A stretch of DNA of 64,000 nucleotides from Chromatiaceae bacterium. Its GTDB lineage: Bacteria > Pseudomonadota > Gammaproteobacteria > Chromatiales > Chromatiaceae. How positions within the stretch are numbered: position 1 is the first letter of the stretch; each line of letters starts with the position of its first letter. The notes below the pieces were generated by a model that was given only the letters and a program-made list of their open reading frames with translations, did no database searches and had not been told where the DNA came from. Both the position numbers and the translations under genes were made by a program. Positions 43,107-51,796 of this stretch are shown here, piece after piece. The DNA is taken from assembly GCA_024235255.1 (NCBI GenBank), contig JACKMT010000003.1:372001-436000 (forward strand), in the 5' to 3' direction.

Positions 43107-44032
43107 CAGCCGTTTTGCTCCCCGGCAGTGGTGAGCCGGTAAAAGATCTGTTCCAGATTCTGCTTCTCGGGAACCAGCTCCTGCAGGCCCCAATTCCGCT
43201 GTACGATCTGTTTTGCCAGCCCTGCAATGCTGCAGCTGCCGGTCAAGCGCAGACTGAAGCGGTTCGCTCCCAGAGCCGTCACACCGATGACTCCCTCCAG
43301 CTCAGTCACTGCCGCCTCTCCGGGTGAACGCTCAAGCCGGATTGTCAGCATGCCGCTTTCCTGGTCGTTCATTTGTGCCAGACGTTCCATATATACCTGG
43401 CGGCCGCGGTTCAGGATCACTACCCGGTCGCACACCGATTGCACTTCCGGCAGAATATGCGTGGAAAGAATAACACCGTGATGCTTTCCCAGCGTACGGA
43501 TCAGATTGCGTATCTCGATAATCTGATTGGGGTCCAGTCCGTTGGTCGGCTCGTCCAAAATGATTACCCTGGGGTTGTGAATAATCGCCTGTGCGATGCC
43601 GACCCTCTGCTGGTAGCCTTTGGAGAGATTCCGAATCAGCCTGTCGCCGTCCGGTTCAAGGCCGCACAGCGTTTTTACACGATCCAGAGCGGCCGCTATT
43701 TCCGATCTGACAACGGCTTTCAGACGGGCGCAGAAACACAGGTATTCATCGACTGTCAGTTCGGGGTAGAGCGGCGGATTTTCCGGTAAATAACCGATGG
43801 CCCGTTTTGCCCGCAGCGGCTCTTCGCTCAGGCTGAATCCATCCAGCAGGACAGTTCCGCTACTCGCTCCAAGGCAACCGCTGAGGATGCGCATCGTCGT
43901 GGTTTTGCCCGCTCCGTTCGGTCCCAGCAGACCTACAATTTCGCCGGGCAACAGCTCCAGGTGCAGATCCTGAAGCGCCAAAAATTGCCCGAAGAAACGG
44001 GTTATGCCGGTCATTCTAATCAGCGGTTCCAT
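43106..44032 (-). CDS. ABC transporter ATP-binding protein (GldA-like)
   Basis: A 308-residue ATPase: Walker A GPNGAGKTTTMRIL near residue 39, Q-loop region GYLPENPPLYPELTV, signature LSKGYQQRVGIAQAI, Walker B VIILDEPTNGLD and the H-loop LSTHIL. The C-terminal 80 residues form the extra domain seen in DrrA/NosF/GldA proteins. It is the first gene of the leftward ABC operon ATPase-permease-GldG-DUF4340-mutM; the 113 bp before it follow ptsI and show no terminator. Confidence 0.93.
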   Translation of the reverse strand: MEPLIRMTGITRFFGQFLALQDLHLELLPGEIVGLLGPNGAGKTTTMRILSGCLGASSGTVLLDGFSLSEEPLRAKRAIGYLPENPPLYPELTVDEYLCFCARLKAVVRSEIAAALDRVKTLCGLEPDGDRLIRNLSKGYQQRVGIAQAIIHNPRVIILDEPTNGLDPNQIIEIRNLIRTLGKHHGVILSTHILPEVQSVCDRVVILNRGRQVYMERLAQMNDQESGMLTIRLERSPGEAAVTELEGVIGVTALGANRFSLRLTGSCSIAGLAKQIVQRNWGLQELVPEKQNLEQIFYRLTTAGEQNG

Positions 44033-44145
44033 CGGCTCAGCAAGTTACAGGAGATATTCTTTTTTGCAAGCATATCCCCCGCAAATCAAGCAATGGCATG
44101 GTTTACGCGCGGCAGCCGGGACTCGGGCAGTAGTTACGCGCCGGA

Positions 44146-45879
44146 TCAGTGGTACAGATTACAGATTTGCGGCAGAATCTGGAGCGCATTCGGCTTATCG
44201 ATGTTTCTCATCAATCTGCCGACCTGCTTTGACAGGGCAGCGGCATCGAGTGAACGGACAACCCTTTTTGCTTCGAGCAGGGATCCGGGTTGCATGCTGA
44301 ATTCGCGCAATCCCATTCCCATTAACAGCGGTATGTATTGCGGGTTGCCGGCCATCTCCCCACACATCGAGACCGGTATACCATGGCGATTGCCCGCGTC
44401 AATCACCATCTGTATCAACTTTAAAACGGATGGGTGCAGCGGGTCGTACAGATAGTTGACCTCGTCGTCGATCCGGTCGATCGCAAGCGTGTATTGAACC
44501 AGATCGTTGGTGCCGATGGAGAGAAAGTCCAGCTCGCGGGCGAAAGCGTCCGCTGCGAGTGCGGCAGCCGGCACTTCGATCATGCCGCCAACATGGATAT
44601 CGGCCGCATATTCCAACCCATCCCTGCTCAGTGACTCTTTGGTCTCCTGCAGCAGCGCCTTGAGCTGGTGCACTTCCTGCAGATTGGAGAGCATTGGGAT
44701 CATGATTTTGACCGGACCGAGCGCGGACGCACGCAGGATAGCGCGCAGGTGCGGTCGGAATAGCTTGGGCTCCTTCAGACAGAGCCGAATGGCGCGCAGA
44801 CCCAACGCCGGATTGCAGGTGGTCGACTCCTGCGTGCAGCTGTCGAGCTGTTTGTCGGCGCCAAGATCCAGCGTTCTAATGGTGAGGGGGAGTCCGTCGA
44901 GACCTTCCACGGCTTGCCTGTAGGCAGCATACTGCTCCTCTTCGTCAGGCGTGTTGGAGCGGTTCATATAGAGATATTCGGTGCGGTAGAGACCGACGCC
45001 GTCGGCCGCCAGGGAGCGGGTCGCCTCGATATCCTCGGGCAGCTCTATATTTGCCATCAAGCGCGCTGTTTCACCGTCGAGCGTGACCGTAGGTTCATCG
45101 ACCAGGGTCAGCAGTGAAGCGGCGTGCTTCTCGGTTTTCCGGATCAGTCTGCGGTAGTGTTCCAGAATGGATTTGTCGTTGGTTGCGAGCAGTGTGCCCT
45201 GTTTGCCATCAACGATCAGGCGTTCACCATGGCGCAGGATCTTTGTCGCATGATGGACGCCTACCAAGGCCGGGATTCCCAGGCCGCGCGCGAGAATGGC
45301 GGTATGGGACATGGGACCGCCACCCTCTGTAATAAAACCAGCGACGCCCTGATGTTTGAGTAGAATGGTATCTGCAGGCGCCAGGTCCTGTGCGATGATG
45401 ATGCGTCCCTGCAGATCCGGAGTATATTCGTCCTTTTTTTTCTGAATCAGGAACTTCTGAATCTGGCTTATGACGTGATCCACATCATCTTTGCGTGAGC
45501 GCAGGTAAGGGTCATCCATCGCGTCGAACACTTTGATCAACGCGTCCCGTTGCAGTTGTAGGGCCCATTCCGCTGCGCAGCTCTGATTGCGGATGAAATC
45601 GATGGGAACTTCGGAGAGCGCGGCATCGGCAAGCATCAAAAGATGGGTATCCACAAACGAAGCGATCTCTGACCAGGTGGATTTTGGAATCTTTTTTTCT
45701 ACCGTGTTCAATGAGCGGCGGGCGTTTGCCACAGCTTGCCGATAACGGTCAATTTCGTTGGTTATCTGATTGAGCGGAACGAACCTCGGCGAGACCTCGA
45801 TAAAGCCCCGCTGTAACAGGTGAGCCTCTCCGATGGCGATGCCCGGGGTAACACCTATACCCGAGCAGGAGAATGTCAC
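44146..45879 (-). CDS. ptsI: PTS enzyme I (phosphoenolpyruvate-protein phosphotransferase)
   Basis: Enzyme I takes phosphate from PEP and passes it to HPr. The 577-residue protein has the phospho-histidine H192 in GGGPMSHTAILARGLGIPA, the PEP-binding LYRTEYLYMNR and the GTNDLVQYTLAIDR block near the C-terminus. It overlaps ptsH by four bases. No sugar-specific EIIB/EIIC is encoded in the window and hprK, rapZ, ptsN and rpoN lie upstream, so the relay is regulatory rather than for sugar import, at least from this locus. Confidence 0.95.
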   Translation of the reverse strand: MTFSCSGIGVTPGIAIGEAHLLQRGFIEVSPRFVPLNQITNEIDRYRQAVANARRSLNTVEKKIPKSTWSEIASFVDTHLLMLADAALSEVPIDFIRNQSCAAEWALQLQRDALIKVFDAMDDPYLRSRKDDVDHVISQIQKFLIQKKKDEYTPDLQGRIIIAQDLAPADTILLKHQGVAGFITEGGGPMSHTAILARGLGIPALVGVHHATKILRHGERLIVDGKQGTLLATNDKSILEHYRRLIRKTEKHAASLLTLVDEPTVTLDGETARLMANIELPEDIEATRSLAADGVGLYRTEYLYMNRSNTPDEEEQYAAYRQAVEGLDGLPLTIRTLDLGADKQLDSCTQESTTCNPALGLRAIRLCLKEPKLFRPHLRAILRASALGPVKIMIPMLSNLQEVHQLKALLQETKESLSRDGLEYAADIHVGGMIEVPAAALAADAFARELDFLSIGTNDLVQYTLAIDRIDDEVNYLYDPLHPSVLKLIQMVIDAGNRHGIPVSMCGEMAGNPQYIPLLMGMGLREFSMQPGSLLEAKRVVRSLDAAALSKQVGRLMRNIDKPNALQILPQICNLYH

Positions 45880-46145
45880 TCTTCTTCCCCAAATCGGTTT
45901 CTGATTAACTCATCGAGTGCGTCCATGGCATTAGCTTCATCTTCTCCGTCGGTGATCAAGGTTAATTCCGTGCCTTGGCTTGCAGCGAGCATCATGACGC
46001 CCATAATGCTCTTTCCGTTTATGCTTTGCCCTTTGAGCACCAGTTTTACGTCACTGCTGTATTGGGATGCCAATGTAACGAATTTCGCCGCCGCTCTGGC
46101 GTGTAGGCCAAGCTTGTTTATGATCTTAATTTCTCGGTTGATCAT
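45876..46145 (-). CDS. ptsH: Phosphocarrier protein HPr
   Basis: The 89-residue HPr has the enzyme-I phosphorylation site H15 in GLHARAA and the HPr-kinase site S46 in SINGKSIMGVMML. The preserved S46 context, together with hprK nearby, indicates that both phosphorylations occur. It overlaps rapZ upstream and ptsI downstream by four bases each. Many beta- and gammaproteobacterial loci have an EIIA-Man gene between rapZ and ptsH; here it is missing. Confidence 0.96.
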   Translation of the reverse strand: MINREIKIINKLGLHARAAAKFVTLASQYSSDVKLVLKGQSINGKSIMGVMMLAASQGTELTLITDGEDEANAMDALDELIRNRFGEEE

Positions 46146-46999
46146 GTCAACTCCCGATGCCGGGTGATTACCGGTAGTTTAGAGGTTTTAAAGTGATTAG
46201 AGAGTTGTTCTATCAGGTAGACGGAGCGGTGCTGTCCACCTGTACACCCAATGGCAACGGTAAGGTAACTGCGCCCGTCCGCCTGGAAACAGGGAATCCA
46301 CTTATCCAAAAACCGAATGATATCTTGTTTGAAGTTCACTACGTTTGCATCCCGTTCCAGAAACGCAACCACTTCTGCATCCTTGCCGTTCAAGCGACGC
46401 AAGCCTGTCTGCCAGTGTGGATTCGGCAAACAGCGTGCATCGTAAACGAAGTCGGCATCTCTGGGAACGCCATGCTTAAAGCCAAAAGACTCGAATAGCA
46501 GTGAGAGCGCCGGTACGCTTTTTTCAACAAAGTGGGAGCGGACTATGTCGCGTAACTGATGCACGTTGGTGCGGGAGGTGTCTATGCACAGATCGGCCGC
46601 ATTCAGGAAGGGCGACAGTATCTCCCTTTCAATTTGTATCGCCTCCGTCAGCGAACGGCCTTTACCTGAAAGGGGGTGCCGGCGGCGGGACTCGCTGTAT
46701 CGATTTATCAATACTTCGTCTTCCGCCTCAAGGAAAATCAGCTGTCGATCTACCCCTTTCCGCTTCAACGTTTTCAGCAGAGGCGCCATGCCTTCAAGTT
46801 CGGAGGAGCGGCTGCGGGCATCTATACCCACCGCGACCATTTTGAACAGGGGGTCTTTTTTTGCCGCTATCTCCTTGGTAAACCTGGACAACAGGAACAA
46901 GGGGAGGTTATCGATGCAGTAATATCCGATATCTTCCAAAGTGTTGAGCGCGATACTTTTACCGGATCCGGACAACCCAGTCACCAACACCAGACTCAT
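46142..46999 (-). CDS. rapZ: RNase adapter protein RapZ
   Basis: RapZ binds nucleotides and regulatory RNAs; in E. coli it directs RNase E to GlmZ and so controls glucosamine-6-phosphate synthase. The 285-residue protein has Walker A GLSGSGKSIALNTLEDIG, the Walker B-like VGIDARS block, YDARCLPNPHW and the C-terminal RNA-binding TVAIGCTGGQHRSVYL. It sits directly after hprK with no gap. The sRNA partner is not in this window. Confidence 0.95.
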   Translation of the reverse strand: MSLVLVTGLSGSGKSIALNTLEDIGYYCIDNLPLFLLSRFTKEIAAKKDPLFKMVAVGIDARSRSSELEGMAPLLKTLKRKGVDRQLIFLEAEDEVLINRYSESRRRHPLSGKGRSLTEAIQIEREILSPFLNAADLCIDTSRTNVHQLRDIVRSHFVEKSVPALSLLFESFGFKHGVPRDADFVYDARCLPNPHWQTGLRRLNGKDAEVVAFLERDANVVNFKQDIIRFLDKWIPCFQADGRSYLTVAIGCTGGQHRSVYLIEQLSNHFKTSKLPVITRHRELT

Positions 47000-47953
47000 T
47001 TATTTCAGTTCCTGTTGTTTATCGATAGCCTGCTGCTGACGGATGATAAACTCCTCCGTGGCATCGTAGCCCTTTTTCAATAATATAAACTGACGAACTG
47101 CGACTTCCACCAGAATCGACATTTCCCGGCCTGGCGCAACCGGCAGGGCAACCTCGGAGATGGGAATTCCCAGTACATTGGTATAGGAATAGCTTCCGCG
47201 CAATCGGTCCACCTTTTTCAGTTCGGCATCGTTCATCGGTTGCAGACGAATAATAAGACGCAAATATTTCTCCTGTTTGATGGCGCTGTCGCCAAACATG
47301 GTGCGGATATTGATAATGCCCAATCCCCGCACTTCGAGAAAATCCTGCAGCAAGGCCGGACAACTGCCGCTGATGATATCCGGCGCGATGCGGGAAAATA
47401 CCGGGGTATCGTCCGCGATCAGGCGGTGGCCGCGTGCGATCAGTTCGAGCGCCAGTTCGCTCTTTCCGGTGGCTGCATCACCGGTCAACAACACACCGGT
47501 TCCGAGCACCTCCATGAATACGCCATGCTGTGTGGTGCGCTCCGCCAGGACATGGGTCAGGAAGTACTGCAGTTCATCTATCAACAGCTTGTCCGGGACC
47601 GAAGAGCGCCAGAGCGGAGTACTGCTCTTTTCGGCACTGCTGATAAACTGCCCGTCGACCGCTATACCGTCAGCAAGCAGCACCGCCGCGGGCTGGGCAA
47701 AAAACAGCTTATCCAGAACATCAAGGAACAGATTCCTGTCCAAGCCGCTGAAATAGATCAGCTCTGCCCGGCCAATGATCTGAATGCGATTGGGATGGAT
47801 ATAATTGAGAGGACCGGCTAATCCCTGACTTGCGGCGCCGGGAAAATCGCCTTTAAGATTTCGTTCTGAACCAATATGGCCTGCTATCCATTCGAGCCCC
47901 AGTTTATTTTTAAGGGCGTTGTAAAGGTCGCGTGCAGTGACCGGAAACGTCAC
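47000..47953 (-). CDS. hprK: HPr kinase/phosphorylase
   Basis: HprK/P phosphorylates and dephosphorylates serine 46 of HPr in response to metabolites. The 317-residue protein has the P-loop GDAATGKS (158-165), the ADDTPVF block, and the family signature EVRGLGIINIRTMFG followed by a VLGIPISEVALPVAPGR segment. In proteobacteria it usually regulates rather than controls sugar uptake. A GTG start overlaps the ptsN stop (GTGA), and the TAA abuts rapZ. Confidence 0.95.
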   Translation of the reverse strand: MTFPVTARDLYNALKNKLGLEWIAGHIGSERNLKGDFPGAASQGLAGPLNYIHPNRIQIIGRAELIYFSGLDRNLFLDVLDKLFFAQPAAVLLADGIAVDGQFISSAEKSSTPLWRSSVPDKLLIDELQYFLTHVLAERTTQHGVFMEVLGTGVLLTGDAATGKSELALELIARGHRLIADDTPVFSRIAPDIISGSCPALLQDFLEVRGLGIINIRTMFGDSAIKQEKYLRLIIRLQPMNDAELKKVDRLRGSYSYTNVLGIPISEVALPVAPGREMSILVEVAVRQFILLKKGYDATEEFIIRQQQAIDKQQELK

Positions 47954-48420
47954 GCGCTTTTTGCCAACCCTTCAAACTGTTGGATGAGATCGAGCATGCT
48001 CTTGCTGTCCTCGGATTCGCGCAAGCGCGAACAAAACTTTTCGTTGCTGAATAAGGTGGCTAACTGAGCCAGAAGTTGCAGGTGCTCTTCGGTTGCCTGC
48101 TGGGGTACCATCAGGCCGAAAACAATATCCACCTTGTGGTTGTCTATGGCATCAAAATCAACACCCGACTCCAGTCGAATCAAAGCGCCGCATGCGTTTT
48201 CCACGCCCTCAATGCGGGCATGGGGCAGGGCAATGCCCTGCCCCAGGCCGGTACTGCCCAGGCGTTCTCTCTCCAGCAGTTTATCGAAAACCTGATCTGC
48301 GGTCAGTCCCGGTGCAGCGGACGCCAGCAGTGCGCCAATCTCTTCTAGCACACGTTTTTTGCTACCCGCACCGCTGCTAGGGCTGATTCGGTCTTGGATG
48401 AGGAAGTTCTCGGGAAACAT
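47950..48420 (-). CDS. ptsN: Nitrogen-regulatory PTS protein EIIA-Ntr
   Basis: A 156-residue EIIA of the fructose/mannitol superfamily with the phosphorylated H67 in GLGQGIALPHARI and the VFGLMVPQQATEEHLQLLAQLA block. PtsN takes phosphate from HPr and regulates potassium transport, sigma-54 and stress functions. With the EIIA-Man gene missing, it is the only visible acceptor of this relay. It lies 35 bp after hpf. Confidence 0.94.
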   Translation of the reverse strand: MFPENFLIQDRISPSSGAGSKKRVLEEIGALLASAAPGLTADQVFDKLLERERLGSTGLGQGIALPHARIEGVENACGALIRLESGVDFDAIDNHKVDIVFGLMVPQQATEEHLQLLAQLATLFSNEKFCSRLRESEDSKSMLDLIQQFEGLAKSA

Positions 48421-48455
48421 GGGTATATTCCAGCCTGGGTTAACTTTTATGCCGC

Positions 48456-48785
48456 TCAGGCGTCTGTCGATTCCACACTCTTGGGAATTGGTCCTTTCCG
48501 ATGATTGGTTTGTTTCTCTTTGTGCTTTTTAAGCTGCCGGTCCAGTTTGTCGACCAGACCGTCGATGGCGGCGTACATATCCTCCTCCTCGCAGTCGGCG
48601 AATATGTCGGCACCATTGACGTGCAGCTTAGCTTCCACTTTCTGCCGCAGTTTCTCAACGCTCATAATCACGTGGACATTGGTCACATGGTCAAAATGAC
48701 GCTCAAGTCGCTCAAATTTGGAATTCACATAGTTGCTCATGGCTTCTGTGATGTCTATATGGTGACCTGTAACGCTTAGTTGCAT
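48456..48785 (-). CDS. hpf: Ribosome hibernation promoting factor, short form
   Basis: A 109-residue HPF: SVTGHHIDITEAMSNYVNSKFERLERHFD and the central ADIFADCEEEDMYAAIDGLVDKLDRQLKKHKEK block. Short HPF acts with RMF to form inactive 100S ribosomes in stationary phase. It follows rpoN by 27 bp, the conserved rpoN-hpf-ptsN order. A ribosome site AAGGAG lies upstream of the ATG. Confidence 0.94.
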   Translation of the reverse strand: MQLSVTGHHIDITEAMSNYVNSKFERLERHFDHVTNVHVIMSVEKLRQKVEAKLHVNGADIFADCEEEDMYAAIDGLVDKLDRQLKKHKEKQTNHRKGPIPKSVESTDA

Positions 48786-48812
48786 AGTCTGCTCCTTGAG
48801 AAAGGTTAGCCC

Positions 48813-50297
48813 TTATACCAGGCGTTTTCGCTCATTCGACGGTGGTATCGCCATCGATTCACGATACTTTGCTACAGTCCGCCTTGCCACGTTGATACCC
48901 TCTTCGGCAAGAATACTGGCTATTTTGTTGTCACTGAGGGGTTTTTTGGGTGCCTCAGCAGCAATCAGCTTTTTGATCAGGGCCCGAATGGCAGTGGCGG
49001 AGCACTCTCCCCCTCCAGCCGTGCTGACATGGCTGGAAAAGAAATACTTGAATTCCAGTGTGCCTTGCGGCGTGTGCATATACTTTTGTGTGGTGACCCG
49101 GGATATGGTGGATTCATGCATATCGAGCGCCTCGGCTATGTCACGCAGCACCAGCGGCCGCATCGCTTCGGCCCCATGTTCGAAGAATCCGCGCTGAAAC
49201 TCCACTATTTTTGTCGCCACACTGAGCAGCGTCTCGTTGCGGCTGAGCAGGCTTTTGATAAACCAGCGGGCTTCCTGCATGTGATTCTTCAGATAGTTGT
49301 TGTCATCGCTGTTGTCGGCGCGCCGTATCAATTTGGCGTATTCTGGATTGACGCGCAGCTTCGGTGTTGCATCGCTGTTGAGCTCGACATGCCAGACCCC
49401 GTCGATTTTATTGACGAAAACGTCCGGTACCACGTACTGCGGTTCGGTATCGGCGACCAGGGTGCCCGGTCGCGGCGTTAACGATTGAATCAAGTGCGTG
49501 ATCCCTGCCAGATCCTCGTCGGAAATCTTTAATTTTCGTTTCAGCTGGTTGTGATCCTGCTGCGCCAACAAGTCGAAATGATCGGCTATGAGTGTTATTG
49601 CCTTCTCCAGAAAGGGCTCTTCCGCCGGGCGTTGCCGAAGCTGAATCAGCAACGATTCGCGCAGGCCCCGGGCCGCAACACCGGGTGGATCGAACTGTTG
49701 CAGGCGATGCAGCACGGCCTCCACTTCGTCGAGTTCAAGTTCGTCATCGCCCAAGCCGGCCAGAATATCCTCCAGGCTGGGAATCAGATATCCGTCTTCG
49801 TTGATGCCGTCGATGAGTGCCAGCGCGATAGCGCGGTCAACATCGGAGAATGGAGTGAGATTGAGTTGCCAAAGCATATAATCGTGCAGCGTGCGGGCGC
49901 TGCGTCGCTGGTTGAGATAGTCAGCGGAATCACTCCCTTCACGGCTGGCTGTGCCGGAGGCGGGGGGCAGGGCGCTGTCGTATATATCGTCCCAGCCGCT
50001 GTCTACCGGCAACTCATCCGGCAGACTCCCCGACTCGGCATTGATCTCTTTTTCGTTATTGCTGTCATTGCCGTCATTCTTGGCGCTGCTGCGTTCGTCT
50101 TTCCCGTTCCCGGATTGGTTCAGATTTTCCCTTGTCGCGCCCTCTTCCTCCGTCTCCAGCATAGGGTTGGACTCGAGGGCTTCCTGAATCTCCTGTTTCA
50201 GATCCAAAGTCGAAAGTTGCAGTAGGCGAATGGCCTGCTGCAACTGGGGAGTCATGGTCAAATGTTGCCCGAGGCGAAGCTGAATAGTCTGCTTCAT
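48813..50297 (-). CDS. rpoN: RNA polymerase sigma-54 factor
   Basis: A 494-residue sigma-54. Region I is glutamine/leucine rich (LGQHLTMTPQLQQAIRLLQL), region II is acidic (about 60-110), the core-binding part follows, and the DNA-binding C-terminus has the RpoN box ARRTVAKYRES. It controls nitrogen, motility and other genes with enhancer-binding proteins. It starts 6 bp after the small ORF at 50304-50549 and has no strong ribosome site of its own, so translation may be coupled to that ORF. Confidence 0.96.
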   Translation of the reverse strand: MKQTIQLRLGQHLTMTPQLQQAIRLLQLSTLDLKQEIQEALESNPMLETEEEGATRENLNQSGNGKDERSSAKNDGNDSNNEKEINAESGSLPDELPVDSGWDDIYDSALPPASGTASREGSDSADYLNQRRSARTLHDYMLWQLNLTPFSDVDRAIALALIDGINEDGYLIPSLEDILAGLGDDELELDEVEAVLHRLQQFDPPGVAARGLRESLLIQLRQRPAEEPFLEKAITLIADHFDLLAQQDHNQLKRKLKISDEDLAGITHLIQSLTPRPGTLVADTEPQYVVPDVFVNKIDGVWHVELNSDATPKLRVNPEYAKLIRRADNSDDNNYLKNHMQEARWFIKSLLSRNETLLSVATKIVEFQRGFFEHGAEAMRPLVLRDIAEALDMHESTISRVTTQKYMHTPQGTLEFKYFFSSHVSTAGGGECSATAIRALIKKLIAAEAPKKPLSDNKIASILAEEGINVARRTVAKYRESMAIPPSNERKRLV

Positions 50298-50303
50298 AAA
50301 GGC

Positions 50304-50549
50304 TCAGTTTAATCCTGGTACATTATTTGTATAGTTCATCACATCATCAATTCTAGCTGAAAACCGGAGACCAGATGCAAATGCTTCTTTGCAGTTTAGT
50401 TGCGCTGAGTCAATGAGCGCTGCATAGTTTGTTTCGGCCACTTTCGCTGCATCTTTGATGGCCGCGAATTTATCACATAACAAGTTGATTAAATTGGTAA
50501 TAATCAGAATGGCAACTGCCGGATCTAAGGATTTTACTTCATCCGCCAA
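50304..50549 (-). CDS. Unknown small ORF between lptB and rpoN
   Basis: 81 codons, unrecognised. It starts (TTG) immediately after the lptB TAG and is in the same frame, so lptB-TAG-ORF is one open frame interrupted by a single stop. The predicted peptide is helical and amphipathic, with a hydrophobic stretch (AVAILIITNLINLL) and then KFAAIKDAAKVAETNYAALIDS; no signal peptide follows. It has visibly more A/T than the flanking genes, and lptB and rpoN are usually adjacent, so the segment looks inserted. No ribosome site precedes the TTG. It may be a real coupled small protein, a remnant of a transferred gene, or a read-through extension of LptB. Confidence 0.45.
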   Translation of the reverse strand: MADEVKSLDPAVAILIITNLINLLCDKFAAIKDAAKVAETNYAALIDSAQLNCKEAFASGLRFSARIDDVMNYTNNVPGLN

Positions 50550-51275
50550 CTACATGGTAAATTCGCTGCCCAAGTAGACCGAGCGGACTTGTTCGTCTGC
50601 CAGAACTTTGTCCGGTTCACCCTCGGTTATGACCTTGCCTTCATAGAGAATGTAAGCCTTATCGCAGATGCCCAAGGTTTCCCGCACGTTGTGATCGGTT
50701 ATCAGGACCCCGATGCCCCTGGAGCAGAGTTCGTGAATAATGTTCTGAATGTCTTTAACCGAAATCGGATCTATACCCGCAAAAGGCTCGTCCAGCAGGA
50801 TGAATTTCGGTTCCATTGCCAATGCGCGTGCAATCTCGAGGCGACGCCTTTCGCCGCCGGAGAGCGACATTGCGAGATTGCTGCGCAAATGGTTTAGCCG
50901 GAAATCGAGCAACAGGCTGTCACAGATTCCAAGCTGCTCATGGTGGGGCAACTCCGCGCGTGTCTCCAGCATAGCCAGTATATTGTCGGCCACGCTGAGC
51001 TTACGAAATACCGATGGCTCCTGTGCCAAGTAACCGAGTCCGAGTCGGGCCCGGGCATGCATCGGCAGGTTGCTGATTTCGTTGCCGTTAATGCTGACTG
51101 AGCCGTCCTCACTCGGGATCAGTCCGGCGATCATGTAGAAACAGGTGGTCTTGCCGGCACCGTTGGGCCCCAACAGGCCTACCACCTGGCCGCTTGCCAC
51201 ATCCAGCGATACATGATCGACCACCGCCCGATGGCGATATTTTTTTGCCAGATTTCTGGCACTGAGCAGGCTCAT
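50550..51275 (-). CDS. lptB: LPS transport ATPase LptB
   Basis: LptB powers extraction of lipopolysaccharide from the inner membrane with LptFG. The 241-residue protein equals the E. coli length: Walker A GPNGAGKTTCFYMIAG, signature LSGGERRRLEIARAL, Walker B FILLDEPFAGIDPISV, H-loop ITDHNVRETL. It overlaps lptA by four bases. Its UAG stop is in frame with the following 81-codon ORF. Confidence 0.97.
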   Translation of the reverse strand: MSLLSARNLAKKYRHRAVVDHVSLDVASGQVVGLLGPNGAGKTTCFYMIAGLIPSEDGSVSINGNEISNLPMHARARLGLGYLAQEPSVFRKLSVADNILAMLETRAELPHHEQLGICDSLLLDFRLNHLRSNLAMSLSGGERRRLEIARALAMEPKFILLDEPFAGIDPISVKDIQNIIHELCSRGIGVLITDHNVRETLGICDKAYILYEGKVITEGEPDKVLADEQVRSVYLGSEFTM

Positions 51276-51796
51276 TTATCCGTTTTCTTCTTCGGTTGCA
51301 CCGCAATCCGAACCCGCTGTTGCCCCTTGGCGCTGGCGCCTGCCTTTACCTGTCCTTTGACACGGTCGTAGGTTATTCGGTCACTGCGGAACGTATCTTT
51401 GCCCTGGATCATAATGGCATCGCCAACCATGTAAACGATCTCGCTGTCTATATGGTAGTCTGCCGTGTTAGCGCGGCCTTTGATCAGCCCTTTATCACTG
51501 GTCTTCTGCTCAAACTCGACCGGATTCCCTTCCGCCAGTATATGGTCCGATTTCTCACCCTTTTGGGTGACTGTAACCTTGCTGGCGTTCAGTTTTATGC
51601 TCCCCTGAGTTACCACCACGTTGCCGGTATAGACGCTGACTCCGGTCTTGTCATTGATATCTGCGCCATCCGCTTCAACATAAATCGGTTGTTCACTGTC
51701 GGATTCCAGCGCGCTGACCTGGATTGGTAGGATAAGAGCAAGGCAGCAGGCCAGCCGCAGCGTCCGGCAGTGGGATTGGAAACTATTCAATTTCAT
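51272..51796 (-). CDS. lptA: LPS periplasmic bridge protein LptA
   Basis: A 174-residue secreted protein: signal peptide (about 1-28, LRLACCLALILPIQVSA) and an OstA-like domain (IYVEADGADINDKTGVSVYTGNVVVTQGSIKLNASKVTV). LptA molecules polymerise into the periplasmic LPS bridge between LptC and LptD. The tail is basic (VAVQPKKKTDK-like). It overlaps lptC upstream by 14 bp and lptB downstream. Confidence 0.93.
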   Translation of the reverse strand: MKLNSFQSHCRTLRLACCLALILPIQVSALESDSEQPIYVEADGADINDKTGVSVYTGNVVVTQGSIKLNASKVTVTQKGEKSDHILAEGNPVEFEQKTSDKGLIKGRANTADYHIDSEIVYMVGDAIMIQGKDTFRSDRITYDRVKGQVKAGASAKGQQRVRIAVQPKKKTDK

